64,000 nt of DNA, taken from the NCBI GenBank assembly GCA_027622715.1, contig JAQBYN010000003.1, positions 1-64,000 of the forward strand, in the 5' to 3' direction. This document shows positions 51,806 through 61,324 of this stretch, in pieces. The stretch is from Pseudomonadota bacterium (GTDB taxonomy: Bacteria > Pseudomonadota > Alphaproteobacteria > SHVP01). The notes under the pieces were generated by a model. It ran no database searches and was not told where the DNA came from. It was given only the letters and a program-made list of their open reading frames with translations. How positions within the stretch are numbered: the stretch's first letter is position 1; each line of letters opens with the position of its first letter. The position numbers and the translations under genes were made by a program.

Positions 51806-52786
51806 CTAGTCGGGGTCCCACGAAAACGCCAGCAGCAAGGTTCTCTGCAAGAAGCTGAAGTTGTCGTCAGAAACGATCCATACCAGCAAGCGGCCATCGG
51901 GCGCCTGCGAGACGGCGATCCCTTCGAAGTTGTCGCTAATGATCGATCCGGCAAATCGGGCCACAATGGCGCCGGAAATAACCCCGCTTGGCGCAATCGA
52001 CTCCTGGTCGGCAAGGCGAATTCGGGCAGAAAACCCGGTCAATGCAAAAAACCGACGCTCAAGGATGAGGACGCCGATCTGAGGATGATAGGCGGCGTCG
52101 GTGGGTTTCCATCGGGTCTTTGGATAGACGATGGGATCGCGGCGCGCCTGATCAATGATCCATCCGACAATATCGCCAGTCTTTGATTCAGCCTCTTCGG
52201 TTAAGGCGAGAAGCCGCCCGTCGTCGATCCCCGCCAGCGCTTCAATACCGCCGTTCCCTGGCGACTTCGCGATGCCCGGAATGTCACGGATATATTCGGG
52301 GCGGCCATCGTCCCCGGCGGCAGGGTCATAGAGACCAATCCGGTGAAACCGCTCGAACGCAACCGCGTAAGAGGTGCCCCATTTGGTCAAGGCCTCAGCG
52401 TCGTGTTCGCCGCGTTCGATCTTAAGCGGCTCGCCTTTACTGCTTAGAATCGGTGCGAGCTGTCCGTCCTCGATGCCCAAGAACGTGCCGTCAACGCCAA
52501 TGCTCAACAGCCCGCGAAACCAGAAGCCACGATCCGAAACCGCCGTCAGGCGGTTACCTTCGACGACGAGACCTGACAATCCGCCAAAGCGCTGATCCTT
52601 GGAGTCCAGGGCGAAACCGCCCATGAACCGTAGCGGCCCGAGTTTGGACACAGTGGCGTCTTCTCGGTCGAGTTGGACGGGCGATGCTGTCAGAGCGATG
52701 GGTTCGGCGTCGGCTTGGGGCGCAGCCAGTAGTGCGACGACCGATAGAAGCGCGAGTGCGCGGCCGCTGTGCGCGGTGCGACTCAA
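51806..52786 (-). CDS. esterase-like-activity-of-phytase family exported protein
   Basis: A 326-residue protein with a signal peptide (core ALALLSVVALLAA, cleaved after ADA) and a beta-propeller-like body: RFGGLSGLVVEGNRLTAVSD, GEHDAEALTKWGTSYAVAFE, GGIEALAGIDDGRLLALTEE and SDNFEGIAVSQAPDGRLLVW repeat a similar blade motif. Matches the 'esterase-like activity of phytase' domain; true activity is unknown. The start is TTG 52786, whose last two bases form the TGA stop of the upstream gene (TTGA), a coupling more plausible than the GTG 69 bp upstream inside that gene. Confidence 0.83.
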   Translation of the reverse strand: MSRTAHSGRALALLSVVALLAAPQADAEPIALTASPVQLDREDATVSKLGPLRFMGGFALDSKDQRFGGLSGLVVEGNRLTAVSDRGFWFRGLLSIGVDGTFLGIEDGQLAPILSSKGEPLKIERGEHDAEALTKWGTSYAVAFERFHRIGLYDPAAGDDGRPEYIRDIPGIAKSPGNGGIEALAGIDDGRLLALTEEAESKTGDIVGWIIDQARRDPIVYPKTRWKPTDAAYHPQIGVLILERRFFALTGFSARIRLADQESIAPSGVISGAIVARFAGSIISDNFEGIAVSQAPDGRLLVWIVSDDNFSFLQRTLLLAFSWDPD

Positions 52787-53466
52787 TCGGCGGGCTTCGG
52801 CGGTAACGTCACGTCGAAGTGACGCCGCAAAATTTCGGCAATGTTTTCGTAACACACGCCAAAACGGTGGACGGCGCAGTTCTCGACATCAAGCAAAGTC
52901 GAGGATGCGGCATAGGTGTGATATTTCATCAGTCCATAGTCGACGATGACATCAGCAATGCCGGTTATTTCCGGCTGCATATCGTCAACCCGAAATCGCG
53001 TGCCGGTGAGCGTCAGATTTGCCGAAGAGCCGAAGAGCAGGTGCTTTTGTTTGAAGCTCAGGTCGGTGATTTCGGCGTGAAAGCGGCCCGAGTTCATCAA
53101 CATCAAAAGAGTGTCGCCTTTGGTGCTGCGCTCGTAGGTATCCCTGTCCAGTGTTTGCAACAATGGATGGTCGATATTGCACGGGGCAATGAGCCCGAGG
53201 GGGAGATCGTAGTCGTTGCAGATCGCATCGTATATTTCGCGCCCGCGGTTGCTTACCCGGTGCAGCGCCTTGTGTAGATCATCATTACCGAGCATCGCAT
53301 TGAGTTTGGATGGGGCCCGATTCTTCGTGTCGAATATCCGTTTCAACGCCTGAGGCGATCCGCCGATCAACGAGTAGCCCACGTCCATCGGTAAAATGGC
53401 GATACCGCCATTCTTGAGAATGCCAAAGGCGCGCGCCGCGTCTTCTTGGATATTGAGTACGCTCAT
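52783..53466 (-). CDS. Sua5/YciO/YrdC-family protein (divergent)
   Basis: A 227-residue YrdC-fold protein. The first block is IAILPMDVGYSLIG, where true TsaC has P-T-D/E-T-x-Y-G-L, then TKNRAPSKLNAML with Lys48 and Arg50 in place of IKxRP, and SSANLTLTGT for the SAN block. TsaC makes threonylcarbamoyl-AMP for tRNA t6A; the changes here and the distinct C-terminal part suggest a paralogue rather than the essential enzyme. It lies 19 bp after cobT and overlaps the next gene by 4 bp. Confidence 0.82.
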   Translation of the reverse strand: MSVLNIQEDAARAFGILKNGGIAILPMDVGYSLIGGSPQALKRIFDTKNRAPSKLNAMLGNDDLHKALHRVSNRGREIYDAICNDYDLPLGLIAPCNIDHPLLQTLDRDTYERSTKGDTLLMLMNSGRFHAEITDLSFKQKHLLFGSSANLTLTGTRFRVDDMQPEITGIADVIVDYGLMKYHTYAASSTLLDVENCAVHRFGVCYENIAEILRRHFDVTLPPKPAD

Positions 53467-53485
53467 CGAATTCGCAATCTGGTTG

Positions 53486-55330
53486 CTAATGTCTGGTTCG
53501 TGCCTGTCCGGGGTCGTCGTCGAAAAGATCGGCCAGTTGTTCCATCATTGCGCCACCGAGCTGCTCGGCGTCAACAATGGTGACGGCGCGCCGATAGTAG
53601 CGATTGACGTCGTGCCCGATGCCGATCGCGATCAGTTCCACCGGTGAGCGGTTTTCGATCAAATTGATGACCTCGCGAAGGTGCCGGTCCAGGTAGTTCC
53701 CGGGGTTTACCGAAAGGGTCGAATCGTCGACCGGGGCCCCATCGGAAATCACCATCAGAATGCGGCGCTGCTCGGGCCTGACCATGAGCCGCTGATGGGC
53801 CCAGGTAAGGGCCTCGCCGTCGATGTTCTCCTTGAGCAGGCCTTCACGCAGCATCAAGCCCAATCCGCGGCGCGCGCGTCGCCATGGCTGGTCGGCCGCC
53901 TTGTAAATGATATGGCGCAGGTCGTTGAGGCGGCCCGGGTTTAGCGGTTTGCCCTCGGACAGCCATTTCTCCCGCGCTTGGCCGCCCTTCCAGGCCACCG
54001 TTGTGAAGCCCAGGATTTCGACGTTCACCCCACACCGCTCAAGCGTGCGGGCAAGAATATCGGCACACATTGCCGCGACGGTCACAGGCCGACCCCGCAT
54101 CGAACCGGAATTATCGATCAGCAGCGATACGACGGTGTCGCGGAAATCTGTCTCGCGTTCCATTTTGTAGGACAGCGAATACAGTGGGTTGACGATCACA
54201 CGCGCCAACCGTGCGGCGTCAAGTTGGCCTTCCTCGAGGTCGAAATCCCAGGCCCGTTGTTGTTTGGCCATGAGCCGCCGCTGGAGGCGATTGGCCAACC
54301 GGCCGACCGCACCCTGCAGGTAGTGCAATTGTTGATCAAGGTGGCGCCGCAAGCGGGCAAGTTCATCGGGGTCGCATAAGTCTGAGGCGTGAATGACTTC
54401 ATCGAAAGCGGTCGTGTAGGCGCGGTATAGGGGTTCGTTGCGCCGTTGACTTGGATCGTCCTGCCACTGTTCGGGGCGCCCACCTGGCTCCCCCTCGCCG
54501 GCCATCTCGCGGCGTTCCTCGGCGCCGGTTCCGGCGGCGGATTCCGCACCGTCGTCCATCGATCCGTCAGCCGCGTCTTCGCCAACGGACTGCATCGCGC
54601 CCTCGGCTTCGCCCTCGCCGTCCTCGGACTGACCCTCTTGTTCTTGATCGGCGTCGTCGGAATCTTCCGCCTCGTCGGGATCGGGCTCAAGAGATTCTTC
54701 GTCCGCGAGGTCGAGATGGGCGATCAGCCGCCGAGCAACTTTGGAAAACGCGGCTTGATCGTCAACCGTCTCGCAGAGCGCCTCGATATCCTCGCGCGCC
54801 CGGCCATCCAAAGTATCGCGCCACGCATCGACGATCGCGCGGGCTGCATCCGGCGCGGCAGCGCCGGTTAATCGTTCACGTAGAATCAGGCGAACCGCTT
54901 CTGCCAGGGGTGCGTCTTCGCGCGACCCGACTGCCGCCGGCTCCGCACGGTCGTACTGTTGGACGAGGGCGGCATTAAGATTTTGGGCGACGCCTTCGAA
55001 CTGGAGGGCGCCGATCGCTTCTATTCGCGCTAGTTCCGCGGAGTCGTAAACGGCTTGCGCGGCAGCACCGTCCGGGCGTCGACGCGCGTGGAGCTTTGCG
55101 TTGTGATGGCGCAAACGCAGTGCGAAGGAATCGGCAACGCCTCTAACATTGCTGACTTCATTAGCGTTGAGATCGCGCGACGGCTGCGGCAGCCGCACGC
55201 TGTCGTCTCGAATGCCCGGCGACTCGACGCCAAACGAAACCTCGAGGTCTTTGACCGCGGAGATCGCGCGCGTCGCGGCACTCAGTGCTCGCTTAAAATT
55301 CTCAACCGGGCTGCGGGTCTCGCTGGTCAC
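53486..55330 (-). CDS. cobT: cobaltochelatase subunit CobT
   Basis: A 614-residue subunit of aerobic cobaltochelatase (CobNST), which inserts Co2+ into hydrogenobyrinic acid a,c-diamide for B12 synthesis. The N-terminal half is helical, the middle (about 215-300) is a very acidic Asp/Glu/Gly linker, and the C-terminal half is a von Willebrand A domain with the metal site DNSGSMRGR and [13 protein letters not shown]. The start is GTG, whose first base is the last base of the cobS stop (TAGTG), so translation is coupled. CobN is not in the window. Confidence 0.96.
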   Translation of the reverse strand: MTSETRSPVENFKRALSAATRAISAVKDLEVSFGVESPGIRDDSVRLPQPSRDLNANEVSNVRGVADSFALRLRHHNAKLHARRRPDGAAAQAVYDSAELARIEAIGALQFEGVAQNLNAALVQQYDRAEPAAVGSREDAPLAEAVRLILRERLTGAAAPDAARAIVDAWRDTLDGRAREDIEALCETVDDQAAFSKVARRLIAHLDLADEESLEPDPDEAEDSDDADQEQEGQSEDGEGEAEGAMQSVGEDAADGSMDDGAESAAGTGAEERREMAGEGEPGGRPEQWQDDPSQRRNEPLYRAYTTAFDEVIHASDLCDPDELARLRRHLDQQLHYLQGAVGRLANRLQRRLMAKQQRAWDFDLEEGQLDAARLARVIVNPLYSLSYKMERETDFRDTVVSLLIDNSGSMRGRPVTVAAMCADILARTLERCGVNVEILGFTTVAWKGGQAREKWLSEGKPLNPGRLNDLRHIIYKAADQPWRRARRGLGLMLREGLLKENIDGEALTWAHQRLMVRPEQRRILMVISDGAPVDDSTLSVNPGNYLDRHLREVINLIENRSPVELIAIGIGHDVNRYYRRAVTIVDAEQLGGAMMEQLADLFDDDPGQARTRH

Positions 55331-56334
55331 TAGTGCGGTTTTGCCAGCGCAGCGCTCTCTGGCAAATCTTCGCCGAACGAGCGTTGGTAGTACTCTGCGA
55401 TAAGCGGCCGCTCCATTTCGTCACATTTGTTGGCAAATGTGAGCCGGAAGGCAAAGCCGACGTCGCTGAAAATCTGCGCGTTTTCTGCCCACGTAATGAC
55501 CGTGCGCGGCGACATGACCGTTGAGATATCGCCGGACTGAAATCCAGTTCGCGAAAGCTCCGCCACGCGCACCATCTTGCCGACGATCTTGCGCCCATCC
55601 TCAGTGTCGTATTCCGGCACTTTCGCCAAAACGATCGCAACCTCCTCGTCGAAATGGAGGTAGTTCAGGGTCGCCACCAGGTTCCATCGATCCATCTGAC
55701 CCTGGTTGATCTGTTGGGTGCCGTGATAGAGGCCGGTTGTGTCACCCAATCCGATTGTGTTCGCGGTCGCAAACAAACGGAACGCGGGGTGCGGACGGAT
55801 AACCCGGTTTTGATCGAGCAAGGTCATTTTTCCCTCTGCTTCGAGCACGCGCTGGATCACGAACATAACGTCGGCGCGGCCTGCATCGTACTCGTCGAAC
55901 ACCAGGGCGGTCGCGGTTTGTAATGCCCACGGCAAAATGCCTTCTCGGAATTCGGTAATCTGCTTGCCGTCGCGAATCACGATTGCGTCCTTGCCGATCA
56001 AGTCGATGCGCGAGATGTGGCTATCGAGGTTGACGCGTATGCACGGCCAATTTAGACGTGCCGCGACCTGCTCGATGTGGGTCGATTTGCCGGTGCCGTG
56101 CAGGCCCTGGATCATGACTTTGCGGTTGTATTTGAACCCGGCCAGGATCGCGACGGTCGTGTCGTGGTCGAAACGGTAGGCCTCGTCGATGTCGGGGACG
56201 TACTCGTTCGGCTTTGAAAATGCAGGAACGAGCATTTCGGTATCGATTCCAAAGACCTGACGGGCGGAAACATCGATGTCCGGAATGTGGTTAGGGTCTT
56301 TAGCCGCAGCCAAAGTGCTTTCGTGGCTCTGCAC
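55330..56334 (-). CDS. cobS: cobaltochelatase AAA+ subunit CobS
   Basis: A 334-residue AAA+ ATPase partner of CobT. Walker A is GLHGTGKST (about 77-85), Walker B is [11 protein letters not shown], sensor 1 is [11 protein letters not shown], and the arginine-containing end is [19 protein letters not shown]. The N-terminal [19 protein letters not shown] is characteristic of CobS. The reading frame starts with GTG at 56334; the first dozen residues are not conserved, so the exact start is provisional. It follows the J-domain gene by 24 bp. Confidence 0.95.
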   Translation of the reverse strand: MQSHESTLAAAKDPNHIPDIDVSARQVFGIDTEMLVPAFSKPNEYVPDIDEAYRFDHDTTVAILAGFKYNRKVMIQGLHGTGKSTHIEQVAARLNWPCIRVNLDSHISRIDLIGKDAIVIRDGKQITEFREGILPWALQTATALVFDEYDAGRADVMFVIQRVLEAEGKMTLLDQNRVIRPHPAFRLFATANTIGLGDTTGLYHGTQQINQGQMDRWNLVATLNYLHFDEEVAIVLAKVPEYDTEDGRKIVGKMVRVAELSRTGFQSGDISTVMSPRTVITWAENAQIFSDVGFAFRLTFANKCDEMERPLIAEYYQRSFGEDLPESAALAKPH

Positions 56335-56358
56335 CGTTGTGGTCCCGATTCCTAGTGT

Positions 56359-56934
56359 TTAGACGTGCTTAGCAGACAGTAGATACGAGTAGGCCTCGTT
56401 TATCCGCTTCAATCGTTCCTCGGCTTCCTTGTTGCCGCCGTTTAGGTCGGGATGAAAACGTTTTGCGAGTTCCTTATAGCGGAACTTAACTTCCTGCGGC
56501 GTGGCCTCGCTGGGGAGGCCTAGCCGGCGCAATGCTTTTTCTACCGGACCTGTGACGCGCCGTTTCGCCGGCCTGGCGGCCAACCCATCGATGCCGAGCG
56601 CGCCGTCGCGGAATAGTCCGTATTGATCGTCTATGCCCTCGAAAATCGCGTATTTGTGGCCCGTCCGCTGGCTTTTACCGGTCACGCCCCAGGTTGGGCG
56701 GTGCCAGGTGTTGGTGTTGTGGCGGTAGTCCTCAACCTCGGCATCGGACATGCCCTCAAAGTAGTTCCATGACTTATTGTACTCGCGCACGTGTTCCAGG
56801 CAGAACCAATGGAACTGCCCCGGCTCGCTGCGGGACTTAGGCGCACGGTGGGCACCTTCGGCGCTGCATCCTTTATGGTCGCAGGCTCGCTGGGAAACCG
56901 TTTCCCGGATTGTCTCACGCGGATCAAATGCCAT
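56359..56934 (-). CDS. J-domain protein, DnaJ-like
   Basis: A 191-residue protein with the J domain at its C-terminus: KALRRLGLPSEATPQEVKFR, YKELAKRFHPDLNGGNKEA (with the HPD triad) and LKRINEAYSYL. The N-terminal part (about 15-75) has CDHKGCSAEG and an HWFCLEHVREYNKSW segment, which could form a small metal site. J proteins recruit Hsp70 through HPD. This version regularly precedes cobS and faces bolA in alphaproteobacteria; a role in cobaltochelatase or cluster assembly is inferred from that linkage only. Confidence 0.93.
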   Translation of the reverse strand: MAFDPRETIRETVSQRACDHKGCSAEGAHRAPKSRSEPGQFHWFCLEHVREYNKSWNYFEGMSDAEVEDYRHNTNTWHRPTWGVTGKSQRTGHKYAIFEGIDDQYGLFRDGALGIDGLAARPAKRRVTGPVEKALRRLGLPSEATPQEVKFRYKELAKRFHPDLNGGNKEAEERLKRINEAYSYLLSAKHV

Positions 56935-56940
56935 TTGTCG

Positions 56941-56969
56941 AGTATGATATTTCGTATCGGTTCGGGCAA
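56941..56969 (-). promoter_or_regulatory. probable promoter of the J-domain/cobST run
   Basis: On the minus strand TTGCCC (56969-56964), 17-bp spacer, CATACT (56946-56941). Close to the start codon, so the leader would be almost absent. Its -35 lies in the left arm of the inverted repeat at 56965-56994. Confidence 0.45.
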
Positions 56970-56994
56970 ACCAAACTCGCGCGCTCGGTTTGCC
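56965..56994. repeat. 8-bp inverted repeat in the J-domain/bolA divergent gap
   Basis: Perfect arms GGCAAACC (56965-56972) and GGTTTGCC (56987-56994), 14-bp loop. It overlaps the -35 candidate of the J-domain gene. It may be an operator for the divergent pair or a hairpin in the bolA leader. Confidence 0.45.
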
Positions 56995-57021
56995 GGTTGT
57001 ACAAAAAACTAGGGTCCTAAC

Positions 57022-57288
57022 ATGGATACTGCGGGCAGGATTCGCAACAAATTGTCGGCGCTCGACCCGGAGGCCGTGGACCTTATCGACGAGTCAGCCA
57101 GTCATCATGGGCATGCCGGATGGCGAGAGGGCGGCGAGACCCACTTCAGCCTCACCATTGTGGCTGCTGGTTTTGTCGGCAAGACGCGCGTTCAGCGCCA
57201 GAGAATGGTCCTTGGCGCACTAAAAGAGGAGTTTGAAGCGGGTCTGCACGCGCTCACCATCCAGGCTTTTGCCCCAGGGGAGCGATAA
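57022..57288 (+). CDS. bolA: BolA-family protein
   Basis: An 88-residue BolA/IbaG-type protein. The class-defining end of the loop HHGHAGWREGGETHFSLTIV contains the conserved His/Gly pattern, followed by FVGKTRVQRQRMVLGALKEE and GLHALTIQAFAPGE. BolA proteins bind monothiol glutaredoxins through a [2Fe-2S] cluster and act in iron-sulphur trafficking. It is divergent from the J-domain gene and converges with the AEC transporter after 22 bp. Confidence 0.95.
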   Translation: MDTAGRIRNKLSALDPEAVDLIDESASHHGHAGWREGGETHFSLTIVAAGFVGKTRVQRQRMVLGALKEEFEAGLHALTIQAFAPGER

Positions 57289-57310
57289 GAGACGACCCTT
57301 GATCCCGCGC

Positions 57311-58189
57311 CTAAAGGACGAAAACTAACAGGAACGGCATCGTCGCAAACGAGATCGCGGTGGACAGAATGATCGCCGCGGCGACATCGTCGGGCTCTCG
57401 TTTGTACCTCAGGGCAAATACATAGTTAAAAATTGCCACCGGCATCGTCGATTGCAAGATCAGGACGCCTTTGACGACGCCCTCAAGATCGAAAATCTCT
57501 GCGACCAGGATTCCAGCGACAAACCCACCCAGCAGGCGGCCCACTGCAAAACCCAGGCTGCGATGGACGCGCCTTAGCCGCATGCGCGCCAATGAGACCC
57601 CGAGGGTCAATAGCATCAAGGGCACAACGAGCGAGGCCAACAGATCCACGGTGTTCGTCGCCCACGCCGGGAGTGCAGTTTGCGTGAACATGAACGGGAG
57701 CGAAAAGAGCAAGCCGTAAAGCACGGGCGTGCGGACCAACTGCTTGGCGTGAACGCCGCCGGCGTGAATCGAAATGCCGACTGTGAATTGTGCAACGGAG
57801 TGAACCGAAAACGCTGCCACAGCGAGCGCCAATCCGGTGTCGCCGAATGCGAAGAATGCCAGCGGAATGCCCATGTTTCCGAGGTTTCCGAACATCACCG
57901 ACGGCAGGTAGGAGGGCAACGGCAACCGCAAGGCGTACTTGATAACGACCGCCCCGACCAAGCCGACCAAGACGAGTACCGACAGGTAGGACCCTGCGAC
58001 GGCGCCTAGCGTTTCCAGCGAGACGTCGAGTCGTGTGAGCGAGGAGAAAACTAGGCAGGGTGTGGCAATCGTAAGAACGATCCCGGTGACAAAGTCGGTG
58101 TCGAAAACCCGTCCCGAGCGAACCCAAGCGAACCCGATGGCCGCGGTTAGGAATACCGGCGCGACGATTGAGAAAAGTTCGCTGGTCAC
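57311..58189 (-). CDS. AEC-family (auxin efflux carrier) transporter
   Basis: A 292-residue membrane protein with ten predicted helices in two inverted halves. Each half has a broken helix typical of the fold, seen as FGNLGNMGIPLAFFAFGDTG in the first and LILQSTMPVAIFNYVFAL in the second. Bacterial members carry malate, malonate or similar anions; the substrate here is unknown. The start is GTG 58189. The CorC gene lies 31 bp upstream on the same strand. Confidence 0.9.
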   Translation of the reverse strand: MTSELFSIVAPVFLTAAIGFAWVRSGRVFDTDFVTGIVLTIATPCLVFSSLTRLDVSLETLGAVAGSYLSVLVLVGLVGAVVIKYALRLPLPSYLPSVMFGNLGNMGIPLAFFAFGDTGLALAVAAFSVHSVAQFTVGISIHAGGVHAKQLVRTPVLYGLLFSLPFMFTQTALPAWATNTVDLLASLVVPLMLLTLGVSLARMRLRRVHRSLGFAVGRLLGGFVAGILVAEIFDLEGVVKGVLILQSTMPVAIFNYVFALRYKREPDDVAAAIILSTAISFATMPFLLVFVL

Positions 58190-58220
58190 CCGGTCGCGCT
58201 CGACCTAATCGCACTCACCT

Positions 58221-59492
58221 TCAAGCTTTTTTCAGCGGAGTCAGGCGAAGCAGGGAAATTTGATTTCGCTTGCGGCGGACAATCTCAAAGCGCGTGTTGT
58301 AGTACTGGAAGACTTGCCCGACATCCGGAATAGACTGCGATTCATGAATAACGATGCCGGCAACGGTAACCGCTTCCTCGTCCGGTAACGACCAGCCGAG
58401 ATCTCGATTGAGATCGCGAATGGTCACGCCGCCTTCGACGATCACACTCCCGTCGGGCTGCGCGCGGATGCCGCGATGGGAGACGTCGTACTCGTCGGCG
58501 ATCGGACCGACGATTTCCTCAAGGATATCTTCCAGCGTCACCATGCCCATGAGCGCGCCGTACTCGTCGACGACCAAGGCGAAGTGCTGTCGGCGCGCGC
58601 GAAACGCCGCCATCTGCTCGACCAGCGTCGTCGTCTCGGGAATAAACCACGGTTCAGTCGCAATCTTTTGGAGATCGATCGCCGAGCCGTTACCGCCAAC
58701 AGCGACCAATTCGCGCAGCACGTCTTTGGCGTGGAGGACCCCAACGATATTCTCCGGATCGTCGCGCCAAATCGGCAGGCGGGTGTAAGGACTGCTCAAG
58801 ACCTCGTTGACGACAAGTTCCGAGGGTTGTCCGGCGTCGATCACTGTCATGTTGCTGCGATGGATCATGACGTCTTCAACGCTGGTTTTGCTCAGGTCGA
58901 AAATCCCATGGAGCATATCGCTCTCATGCTTAACCATCCCACCCTCGTCGGTATGGAGTTGAATGGCGCTTCTCAGCTCTTCTTGTGGGGATACCAGCAA
59001 CGCCTGGGCGCCACGCTCGGCGCCGAAGAGCCTGAGGGTTAGGACGACAACCCACTCCACCGCCACAATAAGGGGCGTGAGAACGGTCACGGTCACGCCG
59101 ACAAACCGCGCGACCCGGAGCGACGTGCGGATGGGGTGTCTCAAGGCATAGGTCTTCGGGAGAACTTCCGAAAAGATCAAGATGAGTGCTGTCATCAAGA
59201 CGGTGGCGTAGGCCACTCCGGCATCGCCAAACTCACTGATCAGAAGGCTGGTGGCGAGCGCTGATGCAAGAATATTGACTAGGTTGTTGCCCAATAGAAT
59301 CGAACCGATCAAGCGTTCGCGCGCTTCGAGGAGGCGTATGACCGCTTTCGCACGATGGTTTCCCTGCTTCTCCAGATGGGATATGCGCGGACGTGACGCT
59401 GCGGTTAGCGCTGTCTCCGACCCTGAGAACAGCCCGGAAAGGAAAAGCAGGATCAATATCGCAACAACGGTGATCACCAAATCAATGCTCAT
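58221..59492 (-). CDS. CNNM/CorC (HlyC/CorC) family protein with CBS pair
   Basis: A 423-residue protein: N-terminal DUF21 membrane domain of about four helices (starting LVITVVAILILLFLSGLFSG, with the ETALTAASRPRISHLEKQGN signature), two CBS domains (about 210-330) and a C-terminal transporter-associated domain (GSVIVEGGVTIRDLNRDLGW). Related proteins move Mg2+ or regulate its export, gated by ATP binding to the CBS pair. aroB starts this run upstream, 15 bp away, on the same strand, an order common in Rhodospirillales. Confidence 0.93.
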   Translation of the reverse strand: MSIDLVITVVAILILLFLSGLFSGSETALTAASRPRISHLEKQGNHRAKAVIRLLEARERLIGSILLGNNLVNILASALATSLLISEFGDAGVAYATVLMTALILIFSEVLPKTYALRHPIRTSLRVARFVGVTVTVLTPLIVAVEWVVVLTLRLFGAERGAQALLVSPQEELRSAIQLHTDEGGMVKHESDMLHGIFDLSKTSVEDVMIHRSNMTVIDAGQPSELVVNEVLSSPYTRLPIWRDDPENIVGVLHAKDVLRELVAVGGNGSAIDLQKIATEPWFIPETTTLVEQMAAFRARRQHFALVVDEYGALMGMVTLEDILEEIVGPIADEYDVSHRGIRAQPDGSVIVEGGVTIRDLNRDLGWSLPDEEAVTVAGIVIHESQSIPDVGQVFQYYNTRFEIVRRKRNQISLLRLTPLKKA

Positions 59493-59507
59493 GTGCTGCT
59501 CGCTGAC

Positions 59508-60614
59508 TCAAGTCGCGCCATAGGCGCGCAGGGCCTGTAGAACCTCGTCGCCTGCGACGTCGTTCTTCAGGTAGGCGCTGCCGATTGCGCTGGCGAGTAC
59601 GAATGTGATTTTGCCCGCATGCATCTTCTTGTCCTGTGCCATGAGGGCATAGAGATCGGTTGCGGCGGCCGATAAACCCAAATCGTTCAACGACACCGGC
59701 AGTCCGACAGACGCGAAATGATCGGCAACGCGCTGCGTCTCCGAGAATCCATGGCCTGCAGAAAGGTGCAGTGCCATCATCATACCGACCGCGACCGCCT
59801 CGCCGTGCAGGACGCGATCATCGAAGCCTGCGGCGGCTTCAATCGCGTGGCCGAATGTGTGGCCAAGGTTTAGCAACGCTCTTGAGCCGAGCGTTTCACG
59901 TTCATCGGCTTCGACGATTGTTGTCTTTGTGCGGCAGCTTACCGAAACCGCATGGCGTGTCGCGACATGGTCGCGCCTCATTACCGCCGCGCCGTTACTT
60001 TCAAGCCAACCGAAGAAATCCGCATCGGCAATCAGCCCGTATTTGACGACTTCGGCATAGCCCGCGCGCATGTGGCGATCAGGAAGGGTTGCCAATGTAT
60101 CCAAGTCGATCAACACGAGGGACGGCTGGTAAAACATACCCACCAAGTTCTTGCCGTGCCGCGTGTTGATGCCCGTTTTACCGCCAACTGAGCTGTCCAC
60201 CTGCGACAACAGCGTTGTCGGAATTTGAACAACGCCGACGCCGCGGCGCAGAACGCTCGCGGCAAAGCCGGCGAGATCGCCGATGACGCCACCGCCGAGT
60301 GCGATAACAATATCCTTGCGTTCTATTTCGGCATCCAAAAGATCATCGAGAACGTTTTTCAGGTGGCCAAAATCCTTCGTCGATTCCCCGGGTGGCAAAA
60401 CGATTGGATGGACAGCTAAACCTGCGGCTGCACAACTCGTCGCGACAATGTCGAGGTAGGCTTTCGCAACTGTCTCGTCCGTTACGATTGCGCATTTCAA
60501 CGCACCGGTGGCGTCGACGATCGCCGCGCCCGCGCCCTCAAGGAGTCCGCGGCCGATCCGGATGTCGTAGCGACGACCCGGAAGGCCGACCTGCACGGTT
60601 TCGTCAGGCGTCAC
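59508..60614 (-). CDS. aroB: 3-dehydroquinate synthase
   Basis: A 368-residue NAD- and Zn-dependent enzyme converting DAHP to 3-dehydroquinate, second step of the shikimate pathway. The NAD block is ALGGGVIGDLAGFAAS, followed by PTTLLSQVDSSVGGKTGIN. Zn ligands are in AGYAEVVKYG (Glu), LNLGHTFGHAIE (His) and LHGEAVAVGM (His). All catalytic residues are in place. It overlaps aroK by 4 bp, so the two are translationally coupled. Confidence 0.97.
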   Translation of the reverse strand: MTPDETVQVGLPGRRYDIRIGRGLLEGAGAAIVDATGALKCAIVTDETVAKAYLDIVATSCAAAGLAVHPIVLPPGESTKDFGHLKNVLDDLLDAEIERKDIVIALGGGVIGDLAGFAASVLRRGVGVVQIPTTLLSQVDSSVGGKTGINTRHGKNLVGMFYQPSLVLIDLDTLATLPDRHMRAGYAEVVKYGLIADADFFGWLESNGAAVMRRDHVATRHAVSVSCRTKTTIVEADERETLGSRALLNLGHTFGHAIEAAAGFDDRVLHGEAVAVGMMMALHLSAGHGFSETQRVADHFASVGLPVSLNDLGLSAAATDLYALMAQDKKMHAGKITFVLASAIGSAYLKNDVAGDEVLQALRAYGAT

Positions 60615-61177
60615 GGCGCTTGACCCGCTGCGCGCTCGGATAGGGCTGCCACTATCGTGTCGACGACTTTTTCGATTGCCGCGTCGCCGCTGTCGATAGT
60701 GAGGTCAGCTTCGGCGTAAATCGGGTCACGTTCGGCCATCAATCGGCGAAGCGTTGCCTTGGGGTCTGTGCCCATCAGCAGGGGCCTGTTGTTGTTACGT
60801 TTGACGCGTTTGAGGACGGTGTCGAGGTCCGCGCGAAGCCAGATCGATAGAGCCCGAGCGCGAATACGGGTTCTGGTTTCTGGGTCGATGAAGGCCCCGC
60901 CACCGGTCGAAATTATTTTGGGCGGTCCCTCTAGAATGCGTTTGATCACTCTGCGCTCGCCCTCACGGAACGATTCCTCGCCATGATATTCAAAGATATC
61001 GGCGATCGAGCACCCTGCGGCCTTCTCGATTTCGGTGTCGGCGTCGACAAAAGGCAGCGACAATCGCCGCGCCAGTCGGCGTCCGACGGTGGTCTTGCCG
61101 ACGCCCATCAGACCCACCAAAACCAGGGGCTGGGCGGGCGGTTTGATTTTGCCCGTCCTTTTCTTGTCATGTCCCAT
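60611..61177 (-). CDS. aroK: shikimate kinase
   Basis: A 188-residue kinase that phosphorylates shikimate. Walker A is GLMGVGKTTVGRRLA (about 23-37), the shikimate-binding DADTEIE follows, then the FREGERRVI block, STGGGAF and the lid region RNNNRPLLMG. ATG 61177 begins the expected short N-terminal tail; the frame is open for another 300 bp upstream but that part is not kinase sequence and crosses the 46-residue gene on the other strand. No good ribosome site is seen before the ATG. Confidence 0.95.
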   Translation of the reverse strand: MGHDKKRTGKIKPPAQPLVLVGLMGVGKTTVGRRLARRLSLPFVDADTEIEKAAGCSIADIFEYHGEESFREGERRVIKRILEGPPKIISTGGGAFIDPETRTRIRARALSIWLRADLDTVLKRVKRNNNRPLLMGTDPKATLRRLMAERDPIYAEADLTIDSGDAAIEKVVDTIVAALSERAAGQAP

Positions 61178-61254
61178 GAATTTGACTGTTGCCGATGTTG
61201 GTTTGAATGCGAAATGTGCACCAAGTAGAATGCCCCATCGTCGCCATATTTTGG

Positions 61255-61273
61255 CAAGATTATACCTATCTTG
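61255..61273. promoter_or_regulatory. aroK: dyad overlapping a perfect -10 box upstream of aroK
   Basis: CAAGAT-N7-ATCTTG. The minus-strand -10 hexamer TATAAT (61264-61259) lies inside the dyad, about 80 bp before the aroK start. The -35 is poor (TTAAGG at 17 bp). A protein bound to the dyad would block this promoter. Confidence 0.48.
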
Positions 61274-61324
61274 GCGGGTTGCCTTAAAGTAGCGCGTTAA
61301 GAATTGAAGGCAGCGTGGAACCTT

